The notes: generated by a model not told the origin, from the letters alone. Positions 26,414 through 35,048 are shown, counted from the first letter of the stretch. The stretch is DNA of 64,000 bases from an uncultured Flavobacteriales bacterium (GCA_913063375.1 CAJXXR010000008.1:38800-102799), one strand, 5' to 3'. Translations and numbers: made by a program.

Positions 26414-26445
26414 TTGGTTTTAGATAAGATAAAAATCTAACTTTG
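26414..26445 (+). promoter_or_regulatory. Promoter of the molybdenum-cofactor operon
   Basis: TTG (26414-26416), 21 bases, TAACTTTG (26438-26445) matches TTG-N17-23-TAnnTTTG. It predicts a start of transcription near 26451, so translation must begin at 26476, not at the upstream in-frame TTG at 26443. Confidence 0.65.
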
Positions 26446-26475
26446 ATTTTCGAAACGGCAAAAAAGATAAAATTA

Positions 26476-27645
26476 ATGTTGAGTATTAAGCAGGCAATTT
26501 CAGCCTTAGATGAAAATATTTTGTTGTTGCCAATAACTGAACTTTCTATTTTAGAAGTGGCAGATCATGTATTGGCAGAGGATGTTTATTCTCCTATCAA
26601 TATGCCTCCTTTTAGACAATCGGCTATGGATGGTTATGCAATATGTATGCTGAATAATCAGTATGCCGTTATTGGAGAAGTTAAAACCGGTGATCAAGAA
26701 GGATTTGATTTAGATGAAGGAGAGGCTATTCGAATATTTACCGGGGCAATGGTTCCAGATCAAGCCAACGCTGTCGTAAAACAAGAGTTAGTAACTAGGG
26801 ATGGAGCGCAAATTGATATCGAAGGCGCTATAAAGAAAGGTTCCAATATCAGACCTTTAGGTGAGCAGATTAAAAAAGGTGCATTGGCACTTAAAAAAGG
26901 AACAAAATTAAATCCTGCAGCTGTTGGCTTTTTAGCTACCATTGGAATCGATAAAATAAGTGTTTATTCTAAACCAAGGATTTCTGTTTTAGTAACTGGA
27001 AACGAATTGGTAGAGCCGGGAAATACACTGCTTCCTGGTCAGATTTATGAAAGCAATTCCAATATGCTTATCGCAGCTTTGGAAAAAGAAGGATACTGTG
27101 ATGTTCGAAAATTTACTATCAAAGACAATTTCGAAGAGACCGTTGATAAAATTAAACATGCTATTGGAAGTAGTGATGTTGTACTGCTTACAGGTGGTAT
27201 TTCAGTAGGGGATTATGATTTTGTAGGAAAGGCACTGGAGACTTTGAATGTTGAGAAAATATTTTATAAAGTTAAACAGAAGCCTGGAAAACCATTGTAC
27301 TGTGGTAAAAAAGGAAGTTGTATGATTTTCGCTTTACCAGGTAATCCTGCAGCTGCTCTAAGTTGTTTCTATGTTTATGTGTTAGGAACAATGCGTCAGA
27401 TGTGTGGAGAATTGAAAGAACCTGTTTTTAAAGAGCAGTTGGTATTGGATCGCGATGTCGTAAATCGCAGTGGAAGAGGACTTTTATTGAAAGCAATAAA
27501 GCAAGGGAATAAAGTTGAGATTTTGGATAGTCAAAGTTCGGCAATGTTGAATACCTTTGCATTAGCCAACGTTTTGGTGTATATTCCGTCTGATAAAGAG
27601 TTTTTATATGAAGGGGAGATTGTAGAGGCAATTCCTATTTTGTAG
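26476..27645 (+). CDS. moeA: Molybdopterin molybdenumtransferase MoeA
   Basis: It inserts molybdenum into adenylated molybdopterin in the last step of Moco synthesis. About 389 aa from the ATG at 26476 (MLSIKQA..). Family motifs are MPPFRQSAMDGYA, IFTGAMVPDQANAVV, the MoCF-binding fold LLTGGISVGDYDFV, KPGKPLYC and ALPGNPAAALSCF. It heads a seven-gene Moco operon divergent from nap, consistent with supplying NapA. A further in-frame TTG start at 26443 overlaps the -7 box and is rejected. Confidence 0.93.
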   Translation: MLSIKQAISALDENILLLPITELSILEVADHVLAEDVYSPINMPPFRQSAMDGYAICMLNNQYAVIGEVKTGDQEGFDLDEGEAIRIFTGAMVPDQANAVVKQELVTRDGAQIDIEGAIKKGSNIRPLGEQIKKGALALKKGTKLNPAAVGFLATIGIDKISVYSKPRISVLVTGNELVEPGNTLLPGQIYESNSNMLIAALEKEGYCDVRKFTIKDNFEETVDKIKHAIGSSDVVLLTGGISVGDYDFVGKALETLNVEKIFYKVKQKPGKPLYCGKKGSCMIFALPGNPAAALSCFYVYVLGTMRQMCGELKEPVFKEQLVLDRDVVNRSGRGLLLKAIKQGNKVEILDSQSSAMLNTFALANVLVYIPSDKEFLYEGEIVEAIPIL

Positions 27646-27694
27646 GATCTCTTTTGCTTAGCGTTATGTTTTTGAAAACCAATCGATTTTAGGG

Positions 27695-28030
27695 ATGAGT
27701 TTTAAAGTTAAAAGTAGAATTTGGATTGAATCAGAAACCGGAGTATTCCTTGGTGAAGGTCGAGTGCGTTTATTGAAATCTATTGATGAGTGTGGTTCAA
27801 TTAGTGAAGCTGCAAAGGACTTAGAAATCTCGTATAAAAAAGCTTGGAAATTGGTGAAATCTATGAATGAAAGTTCTAATCAGGAAATGGTGATGAAAAC
27901 CAAAGGAGGATCTGGCGGAGGAAAATCTGAGTTGACTGACTATGCAAGGGAAGCAATTCGTTTTTTCGATTCTATTAATAAATCATGCTGGAAGGCATTA
28001 GAAGAACAAATGGAAGGTAATCCATTTTAA
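27695..28030 (+). CDS. ModE-type winged-helix DNA-binding protein without molybdate domain
   Basis: A 111-aa protein matching the N-terminal LysR-like winged helix of ModE: LGEGRVRLLKSIDECGSISEAAKDLEISYKKAWKLV, followed by the GGSGGG wing. Full-length ModE carries two C-terminal MOP domains that bind molybdate; these are absent. It may act as a DNA-binding regulator of the Moco operon in which it resides (49 bases after moeA, 6 before mobA), or sense molybdate through another partner. Its target is unknown. Confidence 0.82.
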   Translation: MSFKVKSRIWIESETGVFLGEGRVRLLKSIDECGSISEAAKDLEISYKKAWKLVKSMNESSNQEMVMKTKGGSGGGKSELTDYAREAIRFFDSINKSCWKALEEQMEGNPF

Positions 28031-28036
28031 ACTAGG

Positions 28037-28615
28037 ATGAACAGAAAGGAAGATATAGCATTGATTTTGTTGTCTGGAGGGAAGAGTACCCGAATGGGAA
28101 TGGATAAGGCACTTTTAGACATTGAGGGGTTTTCATTTATTGAAAAGGTCGTAAAAGTTGCAGGTACTGCTGTCAATGAAATCTTGATTTCTTCCAACAA
28201 TCCTGTTCATGACTTAAAAGGAGCTTTGAGGGTTTCTGATGTAAAAGAGGGACAAGGCCCATTGATGGGCTTGTATTCTTGTATGAAAGCCTCACAACAT
28301 TCTTATTTTTTGATATTGACTTGCGATAGTCCACTTATATCAGAGGCTTTGATTCAGTTCCTATTGAATGCGCACAAAGAAACATATTCAGTGAGTATGT
28401 TGACGGAGGGAAATAAACAATATCCCTTGATTGCTGTGTATGATAGGCAGTGTTTAGCCACCTTAGAAATTTATCTAAACAGCGGAAAGAGAAGTGTATT
28501 TGGATTTTTAGAGAAGCTAAAAGTTCAGAGTATTGAGGTTCCACCACAATTTCAAGCTCAAGTTCGAAATTTTAATCGTCCAGAGGACCTTAAATATTTA
28601 GAAAAGCATGTTTAA
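28037..28615 (+). CDS. mobA: Molybdenum cofactor guanylyltransferase
   Basis: It transfers GMP from GTP to Mo-molybdopterin, giving the MGD form used by NapA. 192 aa, a Rossmann-type nucleotidyltransferase with the signature LSGGKSTRMGMDKALL (about residues 13-28) and the metal-binding LTCDSPLI motif near 96-103. The gene overlaps moaD by 8 bases, pointing to translational coupling. Its presence agrees with NapA being a bis-MGD enzyme. Confidence 0.9.
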   Translation: MNRKEDIALILLSGGKSTRMGMDKALLDIEGFSFIEKVVKVAGTAVNEILISSNNPVHDLKGALRVSDVKEGQGPLMGLYSCMKASQHSYFLILTCDSPLISEALIQFLLNAHKETYSVSMLTEGNKQYPLIAVYDRQCLATLEIYLNSGKRSVFGFLEKLKVQSIEVPPQFQAQVRNFNRPEDLKYLEKHV

Positions 28616-28844
28616 AGTAAAATATTTTGGGATGATTGCTGAAATGGCAGATTGTCTAGAGGAAAATTTTTCAAGCACGGAGGCAACCAAAGTGGATGAT
28701 TTAGTAGCAATTGTGACTGCAAAATATCCAAGTATGGCCAATTTATCTTTTAAAGTGGCTTTAAATAATAGGTTAGCTCAGTCCAGTGATCAATTGGGGG
28801 AAAGAGATGAAATTGCATTGTTACCACCCTTTGCTGGAGGTTGA
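28608..28844 (+). CDS. moaD: Molybdopterin synthase small (sulfur carrier) subunit MoaD
   Basis: A 78-aa ubiquitin-fold sulfur carrier ending in the obligatory Gly-Gly (LLPPFAGG), which is thiocarboxylated and feeds sulfur to MoaE. It has the usual length and an N-terminal VKYFGMIAE strand. It overlaps mobA by 8 bases. The activating enzyme MoeB is not encoded in the window. Confidence 0.9.
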   Translation: MFKVKYFGMIAEMADCLEENFSSTEATKVDDLVAIVTAKYPSMANLSFKVALNNRLAQSSDQLGERDEIALLPPFAGG

Positions 28845-28877
28845 TATTTGCTATAGAGTAAGGATAAAAAAGTATTT

Positions 28878-29330
28878 ATGAAGACGAAGAAAAAGAAAAA
28901 AGTATTTGTTGAGGGACCAATTAGTCCTGAGTTTATTGCGAATTCTATTGCGAAACATCAAACGAAAACAACGATTGGCGCCCACGATATATTTCTTGGT
29001 CAGGTACGTGCTGACATCATTGATGAAAAGACCGTAGCCTTTATTGATTATTCTACCTACCAGGAAATGGCAGAGGATAAATTGGATGAAATTCGCGAAG
29101 CCACTTTTGAAAAATTTGATTTAACCTGCATGCATATTTACCACAGTTTGGGTAAGGTGGCAGCAGGTGAAATATGTCTTTTTGTATTTGTTTCGGCAAA
29201 AAGAAGAAGAGTTGTTTTTGATGCTATTACACATATTGTTGAAGCCATCAAAAAGGACGTACCAATTTTTGGGAAAGAGGTATTTGAAGAGGAAGGACAT
29301 GTTTGGAAAGAAAATCAATTTGAAGGCTAA
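28878..29330 (+). CDS. moaE: Molybdopterin synthase catalytic subunit MoaE
   Basis: The large subunit of molybdopterin synthase, 150 aa, which builds the dithiolene on precursor Z using MoaD thiocarboxylate. Typical features are GAHDIFLGQVR, YSTYQEMAEDKLDEIR, HSLGKVAAGEICLFVFVSAKRR and the C-terminal PIFGKEVFEEEGHVWKEN with the catalytic Lys. It lies between moaD and the moaC fusion (5-base gap to the latter). Confidence 0.93.
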   Translation: MKTKKKKKVFVEGPISPEFIANSIAKHQTKTTIGAHDIFLGQVRADIIDEKTVAFIDYSTYQEMAEDKLDEIREATFEKFDLTCMHIYHSLGKVAAGEICLFVFVSAKRRRVVFDAITHIVEAIKKDVPIFGKEVFEEEGHVWKENQFEG

Positions 29331-29335
29331 TAACA

Positions 29336-30259
29336 ATGGTAGATATTACACATAAATCTTCTACGCTAAGAACGGCAGTGGCTGAAGGTATTGTCCAAGT
29401 TGGAAGTATTGAAACAATTGAAGCTATTAACAATAACCTTGTTCCAAAAGGGGATGTATTAGAAGCTGCACGTGTTGCTGGATTATTTGGGGTGAAAAGG
29501 ACTTCAGATATGATTCCTGATTGTCATCCAATGCCCGTAGAATATACAGGCGTAGAATATGATATCCGCGGACTGGAAATTGTTATTCGAATGACTGTAA
29601 AAACAATTTACAAAACCGGTGTTGAAGTAGAAGCAATGCATGGGGTTTCTGTTGCGGCAATTACCATGTATGATATGTTAAAACCTATTGATAAAAAAGT
29701 TGAGGTAAAGCATATTCGGTTGGTGAATAAAAAAGGAGGAAAGTCGGACTTTAAGAATAAGTTTAGAACAGACCTTAGGGCGGCAGTGATTGTATGCTCT
29801 GACAGTATTTCAGCAGGGAAGAAAAAGGATAAAGCTGGTAAGGCTATCATTGAAAAGTTAAAAGAATCAATGGTAGAGGTTACAGAATATTCAATTATTC
29901 CTGATGAGCAAACGGATATTCAAGCTATCTGTAAAAAGATGGTGGAGGCTGGGAATGATATGGTGATCTATACCGGAGGTACAGGATTATCTGATCGAGA
30001 TGTAACACCACAATCGTTAATTCCAATGTTGGATGTTAGAATCCCTGGTATTGAGGAGGCTATTAGGAGTTATGGTCAAGATAGAACGCCTTATTCAATG
30101 TTATCAAGAAGTTTAGCAGGTTTAATTGATACTACATTGGTATTGGCACTTCCTGGATCAACAAATGGTGCAAAGGAGTCCATGGATGCCGTTTTTCCAT
30201 CTGTATTACATCTATTTAAGGTGTTGAAGGGCTTTAGTCACGATAAACAAACAGTATGA
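29336..30259 (+). CDS. moaCB: Bifunctional MoaC-MoaB/MogA fusion
   Basis: A two-domain Moco enzyme of 307 aa. Residues 1-150 are MoaC (cyclic pyranopterin synthase): VDITHKSSTLRTAVAEG, DCHPMPVEY and the active-site EAMHGVSVAAITMYDM. Residues about 155-307 are a MoaB/MogA domain (molybdopterin adenylylation): VCSDSISAGKKKDKAG, YTGGTGLSDRDVTP and LALPGSTNGAKESMDAV. Fusions of this kind are known in Bacteroidota. It overlaps moaA by 4 bases (ATGA). Confidence 0.93.
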   Translation: MVDITHKSSTLRTAVAEGIVQVGSIETIEAINNNLVPKGDVLEAARVAGLFGVKRTSDMIPDCHPMPVEYTGVEYDIRGLEIVIRMTVKTIYKTGVEVEAMHGVSVAAITMYDMLKPIDKKVEVKHIRLVNKKGGKSDFKNKFRTDLRAAVIVCSDSISAGKKKDKAGKAIIEKLKESMVEVTEYSIIPDEQTDIQAICKKMVEAGNDMVIYTGGTGLSDRDVTPQSLIPMLDVRIPGIEEAIRSYGQDRTPYSMLSRSLAGLIDTTLVLALPGSTNGAKESMDAVFPSVLHLFKVLKGFSHDKQTV

Positions 30260-31263
30260 TGGAGGAGAACTTCGAATTGGTAGATAAGTTTGGACGTAAG
30301 CATAATTATTTGAGGATATCTTTAACAGAAAGATGTAACCTTCGATGTACTTATTGCATGCCGCCAGAGGGAGTTGAATTGGGACCTAAAAGTCAATATA
30401 TGACGGCGGATGAAATTCTGGATATTGCTTCAGAATTTGTCGCAATGGGGGTTACCAAAATTAGATTGACAGGAGGGGAGCCATTAATTCGAAAAGACTT
30501 TGAACAAATCTTAAGGTCATTAGCAAGTTTAAAGGTTGAAATAGCCATTACAAGTAATGCTGTGATTTTAGACAAATACTTGGACCTTTTTAAAGAGTTG
30601 GGAGTTAAGAACCTTAATCTTAGTCTTGATTCTTTACATAAAGATAAGTTCAGTACCATTACCAGAAGAAATTACTTCGATAAGGTAATGGCTAATATTC
30701 AACTTTTCTTAGCGGAAGGATTTAAGTTGAAAATAAATACAGTCCTCATGAAAGGTTTCAATGAGGAGGAAATCATTCCTTTTATTGAATGGGCTAAGGA
30801 TAAAGACTTACATGTTCGCTTTATAGAGTTTATGCCCTTTGATGGCAATAACTGGAATATGGATAAAATGGTTTCTCTAGCGGAAATTCAAACCATAGTG
30901 AAAAACCATTATCCGCAAGAGCAAGTTTTAAGAATTGCTGATAAACCAAATGATACAGCCAAAAATTTCAAAATTGAAGGCTATAAGGGAACTTTTGCTG
31001 TCATTAGTTCTGTTACCAATCCGTTTTGTGATAGTTGTAATAGAATCCGATTAACCTCCGATGGGAAACTGAAAAATTGTCTTTTCTCAGGTGGTGAATC
31101 AGATTTACTTACAACGCTTAGAGCTGGAGGATCAATTAAGAAGTTGATCTTGCAAAATTTGGCTCAAAAATTAAAAGTTCGATCAGGTAAAAATACCTTG
31201 GAAGATTTCAAGAATGAAGATTGGCATAAGACCAATCGGAGTATGGTGAGAATAGGTGGTTAA
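30256..31263 (+). CDS. moaA: GTP 3',8-cyclase MoaA (radical SAM)
   Basis: The radical S-adenosylmethionine enzyme that starts Moco synthesis from GTP, 335 aa. The SAM cluster is C27-x3-C31-x2-C34 (TERCNLRCTYCMPP). The second C-terminal [4Fe-4S] cluster lies in NPFCDSCNRIRLTSDGKLKNC. The protein ends with the functional Gly-Gly tail (MVRIGG). It starts within the end of the moaCB gene and closes the operon; a strong hairpin follows. Confidence 0.95.
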   Translation: MMEENFELVDKFGRKHNYLRISLTERCNLRCTYCMPPEGVELGPKSQYMTADEILDIASEFVAMGVTKIRLTGGEPLIRKDFEQILRSLASLKVEIAITSNAVILDKYLDLFKELGVKNLNLSLDSLHKDKFSTITRRNYFDKVMANIQLFLAEGFKLKINTVLMKGFNEEEIIPFIEWAKDKDLHVRFIEFMPFDGNNWNMDKMVSLAEIQTIVKNHYPQEQVLRIADKPNDTAKNFKIEGYKGTFAVISSVTNPFCDSCNRIRLTSDGKLKNCLFSGGESDLLTTLRAGGSIKKLILQNLAQKLKVRSGKNTLEDFKNEDWHKTNRSMVRIGG

Positions 31264-31283
31264 TTAGTTAACCAACACATAGA

Positions 31284-31323
31284 AAAAAATCCCCCTTTGG
31301 AATTTTCCAAAGGGGGATTTTCA
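31284..31323. terminator. Bidirectional hairpin terminator after moaA and porin genes
   Basis: A perfect 14-bp stem (31287-31300 with 31307-31320, G/C-rich core CCCCC/GGGGG). A and T tracts flank both sides, serving the convergent moaA and porin transcripts. Confidence 0.88.
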
Positions 31324-31348
31324 ATTAAACAAAAATCAAACTTTTAAT

Positions 31349-32641
31349 TTATTTAGAAGTGAAGAGTGTAGGTTTTATAACAAGCATTACCCAACCCCAG
31401 TTATTTGTTTCTCCATCAAAGTTGTCTTTTACAATCTCTAAACCTTCTTCAACGAACATCTGAGAGTATCCAACTTTAAACATAACATCAGAGTTTAACT
31501 TGTGAGAAAATGCCATGTCTATTTCAGTACCAAAACTCATTGTTTCTTCTTTACCATCATTTACTATTTTTCCAGCAGAAGAAAATTGATGCGCCATTAC
31601 CATTAGGTTAGACTTTTTGTTGAATTTGTAAATACCTTTCACATACATGTCAACTAGACCTACATTATCTGCATGGTTTCCTACGTAGAAATAATCCATC
31701 CAACCATTGAACTTATGATTTGTTCCATAGAATGGGTTGAAAGCATTTATTTCATTGTCCGAATCGACAACCTCTCCATCAACCACTGTTTGGTCATTAC
31801 CAGAGATGATTTCACCACCGATAGCAACTTTGTACTTTGCATCAGCTGGAGCATACATAGCTTCAGCTCCAATTAAGTAGGCGTTGATATCTCTATCGTC
31901 TTTATGTTTACCCGTTTGGTAGTATGCATTTGCAAACCAGTTGATATCTCCAGATCTACCTTTTAAATGAGTACCAATAGTTTGGCTGTATCTCGTTTCT
32001 GCAGTATCCATTGGAAGCTCTACTTCGTTACCAGTATATTGTAGACCATTATTTAATAACAATAAGCTGGCAGACATTTTTTCCAAATCTTTATGTAACC
32101 ATAGGTATTGGAATGTTTTATAATTCTTCTGGTTATAATATGTATTACCAGTAAGTCCGTCTGTATCTTGATTATATGCTAAACCAATATCAAGCTTTAA
32201 TTTATCCTTTTTATATTTAAAGATAAGTGCATCTTGGCTTCTCGCTTGTTGAGTCCAAGCTACTGCACCAAAAATTCTTTGATCGTCCAGATTGATTTCT
32301 TGACGCCCTATTTTTGCTCTGAAATTATCAGTCAATCTCATATCTACCCATGCTTGGTGAATAGATAAGTTTGCATCTCGTTTGTTAAGTTGTGATTCAG
32401 ATCCCCAAGTTCTGTAATCTTGAAAACTAAGGTACATTTGTAAGTTCTCATTCTTATAGTTTACATTGAATCGTGTACGTTGAAAAATAAAACTTGCAGG
32501 ATCCTGGTCAGTTTCCATTAGGTTGATAAAACCATTTCGGTATTCATACCTAGGCCTAATTTCTGCATCAAGTGTTAACTGTGCTTTAAGCTCGTTTGCG
32601 CATACTGCAAATAGCCCAATAAGAAATAATTTGGTCTTCAT
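31349..32641 (-). CDS. Outer-membrane porin, alginate-export (AlgE-like) family
   Basis: A 430-aa outer-membrane beta-barrel. The signal peptide is residues 1-20 (..ANELKA). The mature chain alternates hydrophobic/polar strands throughout, with the family-typical RYEYRNGF.., FQRTRFNVNY, DMRLTDNFRAKIGRQEINLDDQRIFG and a final LVIKPTLF strand. This family includes alginate exporters and many generic porins. Lying next to the nap/Moco genes and behind a Crp/Fnr-like site, it could serve nitrate or nitrite passage; no alginate genes are nearby. Specificity cannot be read from sequence. Confidence 0.8.
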   Translation of the reverse strand: MKTKLFLIGLFAVCANELKAQLTLDAEIRPRYEYRNGFINLMETDQDPASFIFQRTRFNVNYKNENLQMYLSFQDYRTWGSESQLNKRDANLSIHQAWVDMRLTDNFRAKIGRQEINLDDQRIFGAVAWTQQARSQDALIFKYKKDKLKLDIGLAYNQDTDGLTGNTYYNQKNYKTFQYLWLHKDLEKMSASLLLLNNGLQYTGNEVELPMDTAETRYSQTIGTHLKGRSGDINWFANAYYQTGKHKDDRDINAYLIGAEAMYAPADAKYKVAIGGEIISGNDQTVVDGEVVDSDNEINAFNPFYGTNHKFNGWMDYFYVGNHADNVGLVDMYVKGIYKFNKKSNLMVMAHQFSSAGKIVNDGKEETMSFGTEIDMAFSHKLNSDVMFKVGYSQMFVEEGLEIVKDNFDGETNNWGWVMLVIKPTLFTSK

Positions 32642-32739
32642 AATACTCTTTGTTTTTCTTCAAACTAATGTCCGACTGTTTCACTGGTTATTAAATGATA
32701 TTGTTTAGTGAGCTGACTGATATTTGTTAGTGTGAAACA

Positions 32740-32751
32740 TGACTTTTATCG
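32740..32751. promoter_or_regulatory. Crp/Fnr-like site upstream of the porin
   Basis: On the minus strand CGATAAAAGTCA shares 11 bases (GATAAAAGTCA) with the nap site, one base from the TGA-N6-TCA core. Its centre is about 104 bases from the porin ATG. The 272-base gap between porin and helicase genes holds this site, the helicase terminator and no gene. Confidence 0.4.
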
Positions 32752-32884
32752 TAATTGAAGTATGATTCAGATAATAATTTATAAAAAATAAATGTTATAA
32801 TTGGGTTTACCCCAGTAATTTAGAAGTATTCAAGATAGAGGGGAGGGTAGACTTAGAGCTGAAATTATTTAGAATGCAAAAAAA

Positions 32885-32908
32885 AAGAACCATCTAGTGA
32901 TGGTTCTT
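32885..32908 (-). terminator. Terminator of the DEAD-box helicase gene
   Basis: AAGAACCATC pairs with GATGGTTCTT around a TAGT loop. On the minus strand a T run follows; on the plus strand one too. Confidence 0.8.
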
Positions 32909-32913
32909 TTTTT

Positions 32914-34146
32914 TTATTTTTTCGAAGAAGAATGCTTTTTCTTTTTCGGGTTAAATTTCTTTTTATAGTGCTTTTTAGGCGGTTTTGGATTCCATACAGG
33001 CGCTTCACCAAATTCTTCAGGTAAAGGGATTTTATGGATTTCTCGTTCTATTAGTTGTTCAATTTTTGAAAACTTGAGCATTTCGTCTTCAGTGATTAGA
33101 GTAAGTGCTACTCCCGTAGAATCTGCTCTAGCCGTTCTACCTACTCTGTGAACATAGTCTTCAGCATCGTTAGGCACATCAAAATTGATTACAATATTAA
33201 TATCCTTGATATCTATTCCACGGCTAATAACGTCAGTAGCTACTAAAACGCGTGTTTTTTTAGATCTAAACCTAAGTAATACATCTTCACGTTCCTTTTG
33301 TTCCAAGTCTGAAGAGATACCCTCTACATTATAACCATGACCGCTTAGGGCTCTCATAATATGGTTAACCTTTCGTTTGGTTGAGCTAAAAACTATGATG
33401 CTCTCATAAACAGGCTTATCAACTATCAAGCTATTAATTAATCTGGCCTTTTGGTCATCATGAACCAAATAGGCAGCCTGAAGTACATTTTCTGAAGGCT
33501 TAGAAATTGCAATACTTATTTCTTCTGGATTACGTAGAACGTTTTTTGCAAGTTGCCTTATTTTGGGTGGCATAGTTGCGCTAAACATTAAATTTTGCCT
33601 TTTCTCAGGTAAAAAAGATGCAATTTTTTGAATATCTTCAAAGAATCCCATGTCCAACATTCGGTCAGCTTCATCTAGGATAAAATGTTGCACCTGATCA
33701 AATTTCACATAGCCCATATTGAGATGAGAAATTAATTTACCAGGCGTAGCGATAATTACATCCGTGTTATCAGATAGTGCAGCTCGTTGCCGACTAAAAT
33801 CGACTCCGTCACCACCTCCATACACAGCCAGTGAATTTACACCTGCGTAATAAGCGAATCCTTGTATTTGTTGATCAATCTGAATGGCAAGCTCCCTAGT
33901 AGGGACTATTATAAGCGTATTAACCCCGTTTTTAGGAGCTAAGGCAAGTTTATTCAAAATAGGTAGGCTAAATGCAGCAGTTTTACCTGTTCCTGTTTGT
34001 GCGCACGCTATTAAGTCTTTTCCATCTAGAATGATTGGAATAGCCTGTTCTTGAATAGGGGTAGCTTTTTCAAAGCCCATGTCATACAGTGCATCTAGTA
34101 TGTCATCATTTAAATCAAACTCGTCAAAATACATGCTACAATTCAA
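32914..34146 (-). CDS. rhlE: DEAD-box ATP-dependent RNA helicase (RhlE-like)
   Basis: A 410-aa RNA helicase that remodels structured RNA. It has the full motif set: Q motif ATPIQEQAIP, motif I AQTGTGKT, Ia PTRELAIQ, DEAD box (ILDEADRM), SAT (FSATMPP), and motif VI HRVGRTARAD. It ends in a Lys-rich tail. The start is either 34146 or the ATG four codons later (34134, MYFDEF). It is likely monocistronic. The 256-base gap upstream to uspA contains no gene or clear signal. Confidence 0.9.
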   Translation of the reverse strand: MNCSMYFDEFDLNDDILDALYDMGFEKATPIQEQAIPIILDGKDLIACAQTGTGKTAAFSLPILNKLALAPKNGVNTLIIVPTRELAIQIDQQIQGFAYYAGVNSLAVYGGGDGVDFSRQRAALSDNTDVIIATPGKLISHLNMGYVKFDQVQHFILDEADRMLDMGFFEDIQKIASFLPEKRQNLMFSATMPPKIRQLAKNVLRNPEEISIAISKPSENVLQAAYLVHDDQKARLINSLIVDKPVYESIIVFSSTKRKVNHIMRALSGHGYNVEGISSDLEQKEREDVLLRFRSKKTRVLVATDVISRGIDIKDINIVINFDVPNDAEDYVHRVGRTARADSTGVALTLITEDEMLKFSKIEQLIEREIHKIPLPEEFGEAPVWNPKPPKKHYKKKFNPKKKKHSSSKK

Positions 34147-34402
34147 TTAGCCGTTCATAATTTGGAATATATCGATATGATTAGTCTGTAGATAATGAAA
34201 CTAGTAGAAAGGAGTCTTGACGCCTAGGTGATATATTCAGTGTTATTACTGGCAATATAGAACTTAATTTTGTGTCTTGAATGTTCTTTGGCTTTAATTC
34301 CTGTTTTATATTGTTTAATGCTATTTGAAATTTGGGAATAGGGTTCCGCTTCCTTTCCAATTGTGTTTTGGGGAAGTTGAATTTGAAAAAATAGGGGCCT
34401 AA

Positions 34403-34834
34403 TTAAATAGGAACAACTAATAGAGGAATTCGCGATTTTTTAACTAGTAAAGAAGTGGTACTTCCCAATAGTGCTTCGAATAAGAAACTATGCTCGTGGG
34501 AGCCAATTACGATTAGATCTGCATCTAATTTTTTAGCTTCATTTAAAATAGCTTCAACTGTGGCTCCTGAAATTAGAAGACCATCACAATCTATACCTTC
34601 AGCTTTAAGTTTTTCAGAATAGGTTTGTAACATTCGATGCTCCATTCTTAATTCTTCAGCACGACCATCTCGGATGTACTGTGGCCCAACTCTGTACCCT
34701 ACAAAATCTGGTACTTCCATTGCTATATGGACCAACCATAGTTTTGAACCAAATTTCTTTGCAATATTAGCAGCATGGCCCATGAGAACTTCATTGTGTT
34801 CTTCAAAATCCAGTGTGACAAGTATATTTTTCAT
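34403..34834 (-). CDS. Universal stress protein (UspA family)
   Basis: A 143-aa single-domain UspA protein. It starts MKNILVTLDFEEHNEVLM and has the ATP-binding signature DLIVIGSHEHSFLFEALLGSTTSLLVKKSRIPLLVVP near the C-terminus (pattern G-2x-G-9x-G(S/T)). Such proteins help survival under stress or anaerobiosis. The gene is monocistronic by position. A Crp/Fnr-like site lies about 110 bases upstream, matching the one before ric. Confidence 0.9.
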   Translation of the reverse strand: MKNILVTLDFEEHNEVLMGHAANIAKKFGSKLWLVHIAMEVPDFVGYRVGPQYIRDGRAEELRMEHRMLQTYSEKLKAEGIDCDGLLISGATVEAILNEAKKLDADLIVIGSHEHSFLFEALLGSTTSLLVKKSRIPLLVVPI

Positions 34835-34940
34835 CAGGTAAAGTTTTTAAAGGTTTATATCAATAGTATTTGAATATATTTTAGCTATCATATAAAGATA
34901 ACAAAAAAAAGTCTTTTTGTAAAACGTATTATTTCCCTAA

Positions 34941-34952
34941 TGATTTGGATCT
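34941..34952. promoter_or_regulatory. Crp/Fnr-like site upstream of uspA
   Basis: TGATTTGGATCT differs in one base from the perfect site before ric; the flanking bases give ATGATTTGGATC in both. Confidence 0.4.
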
Positions 34953-35006
34953 GAGGTGATAGGTTGAGTATGGAGAAGTTTTTAGCTATTTAGATTTGTA
35001 GAAAAA

Positions 35007-35038
35007 AAAGGCGATCCCGAAGATTCGGGATCGCCTTT
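35007..35038 (-). terminator. Terminator of T9SS paralogue A
   Basis: A perfect 15-bp stem (AAAGGCGATCCCGAA with TTCGGGATCGCCTTT) followed on the minus strand by a T run. Nearly the same hairpin ends paralogue B. Confidence 0.88.
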
Positions 35039-35048
35039 ATAAATTAGA

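Noticed and set aside
26443..26475. Upstream TTG extension of moeA
   Set aside because: The TTG is part of the TAACTTTG -7 box, so it cannot be in the transcript; ATG 26476 matches the family start.
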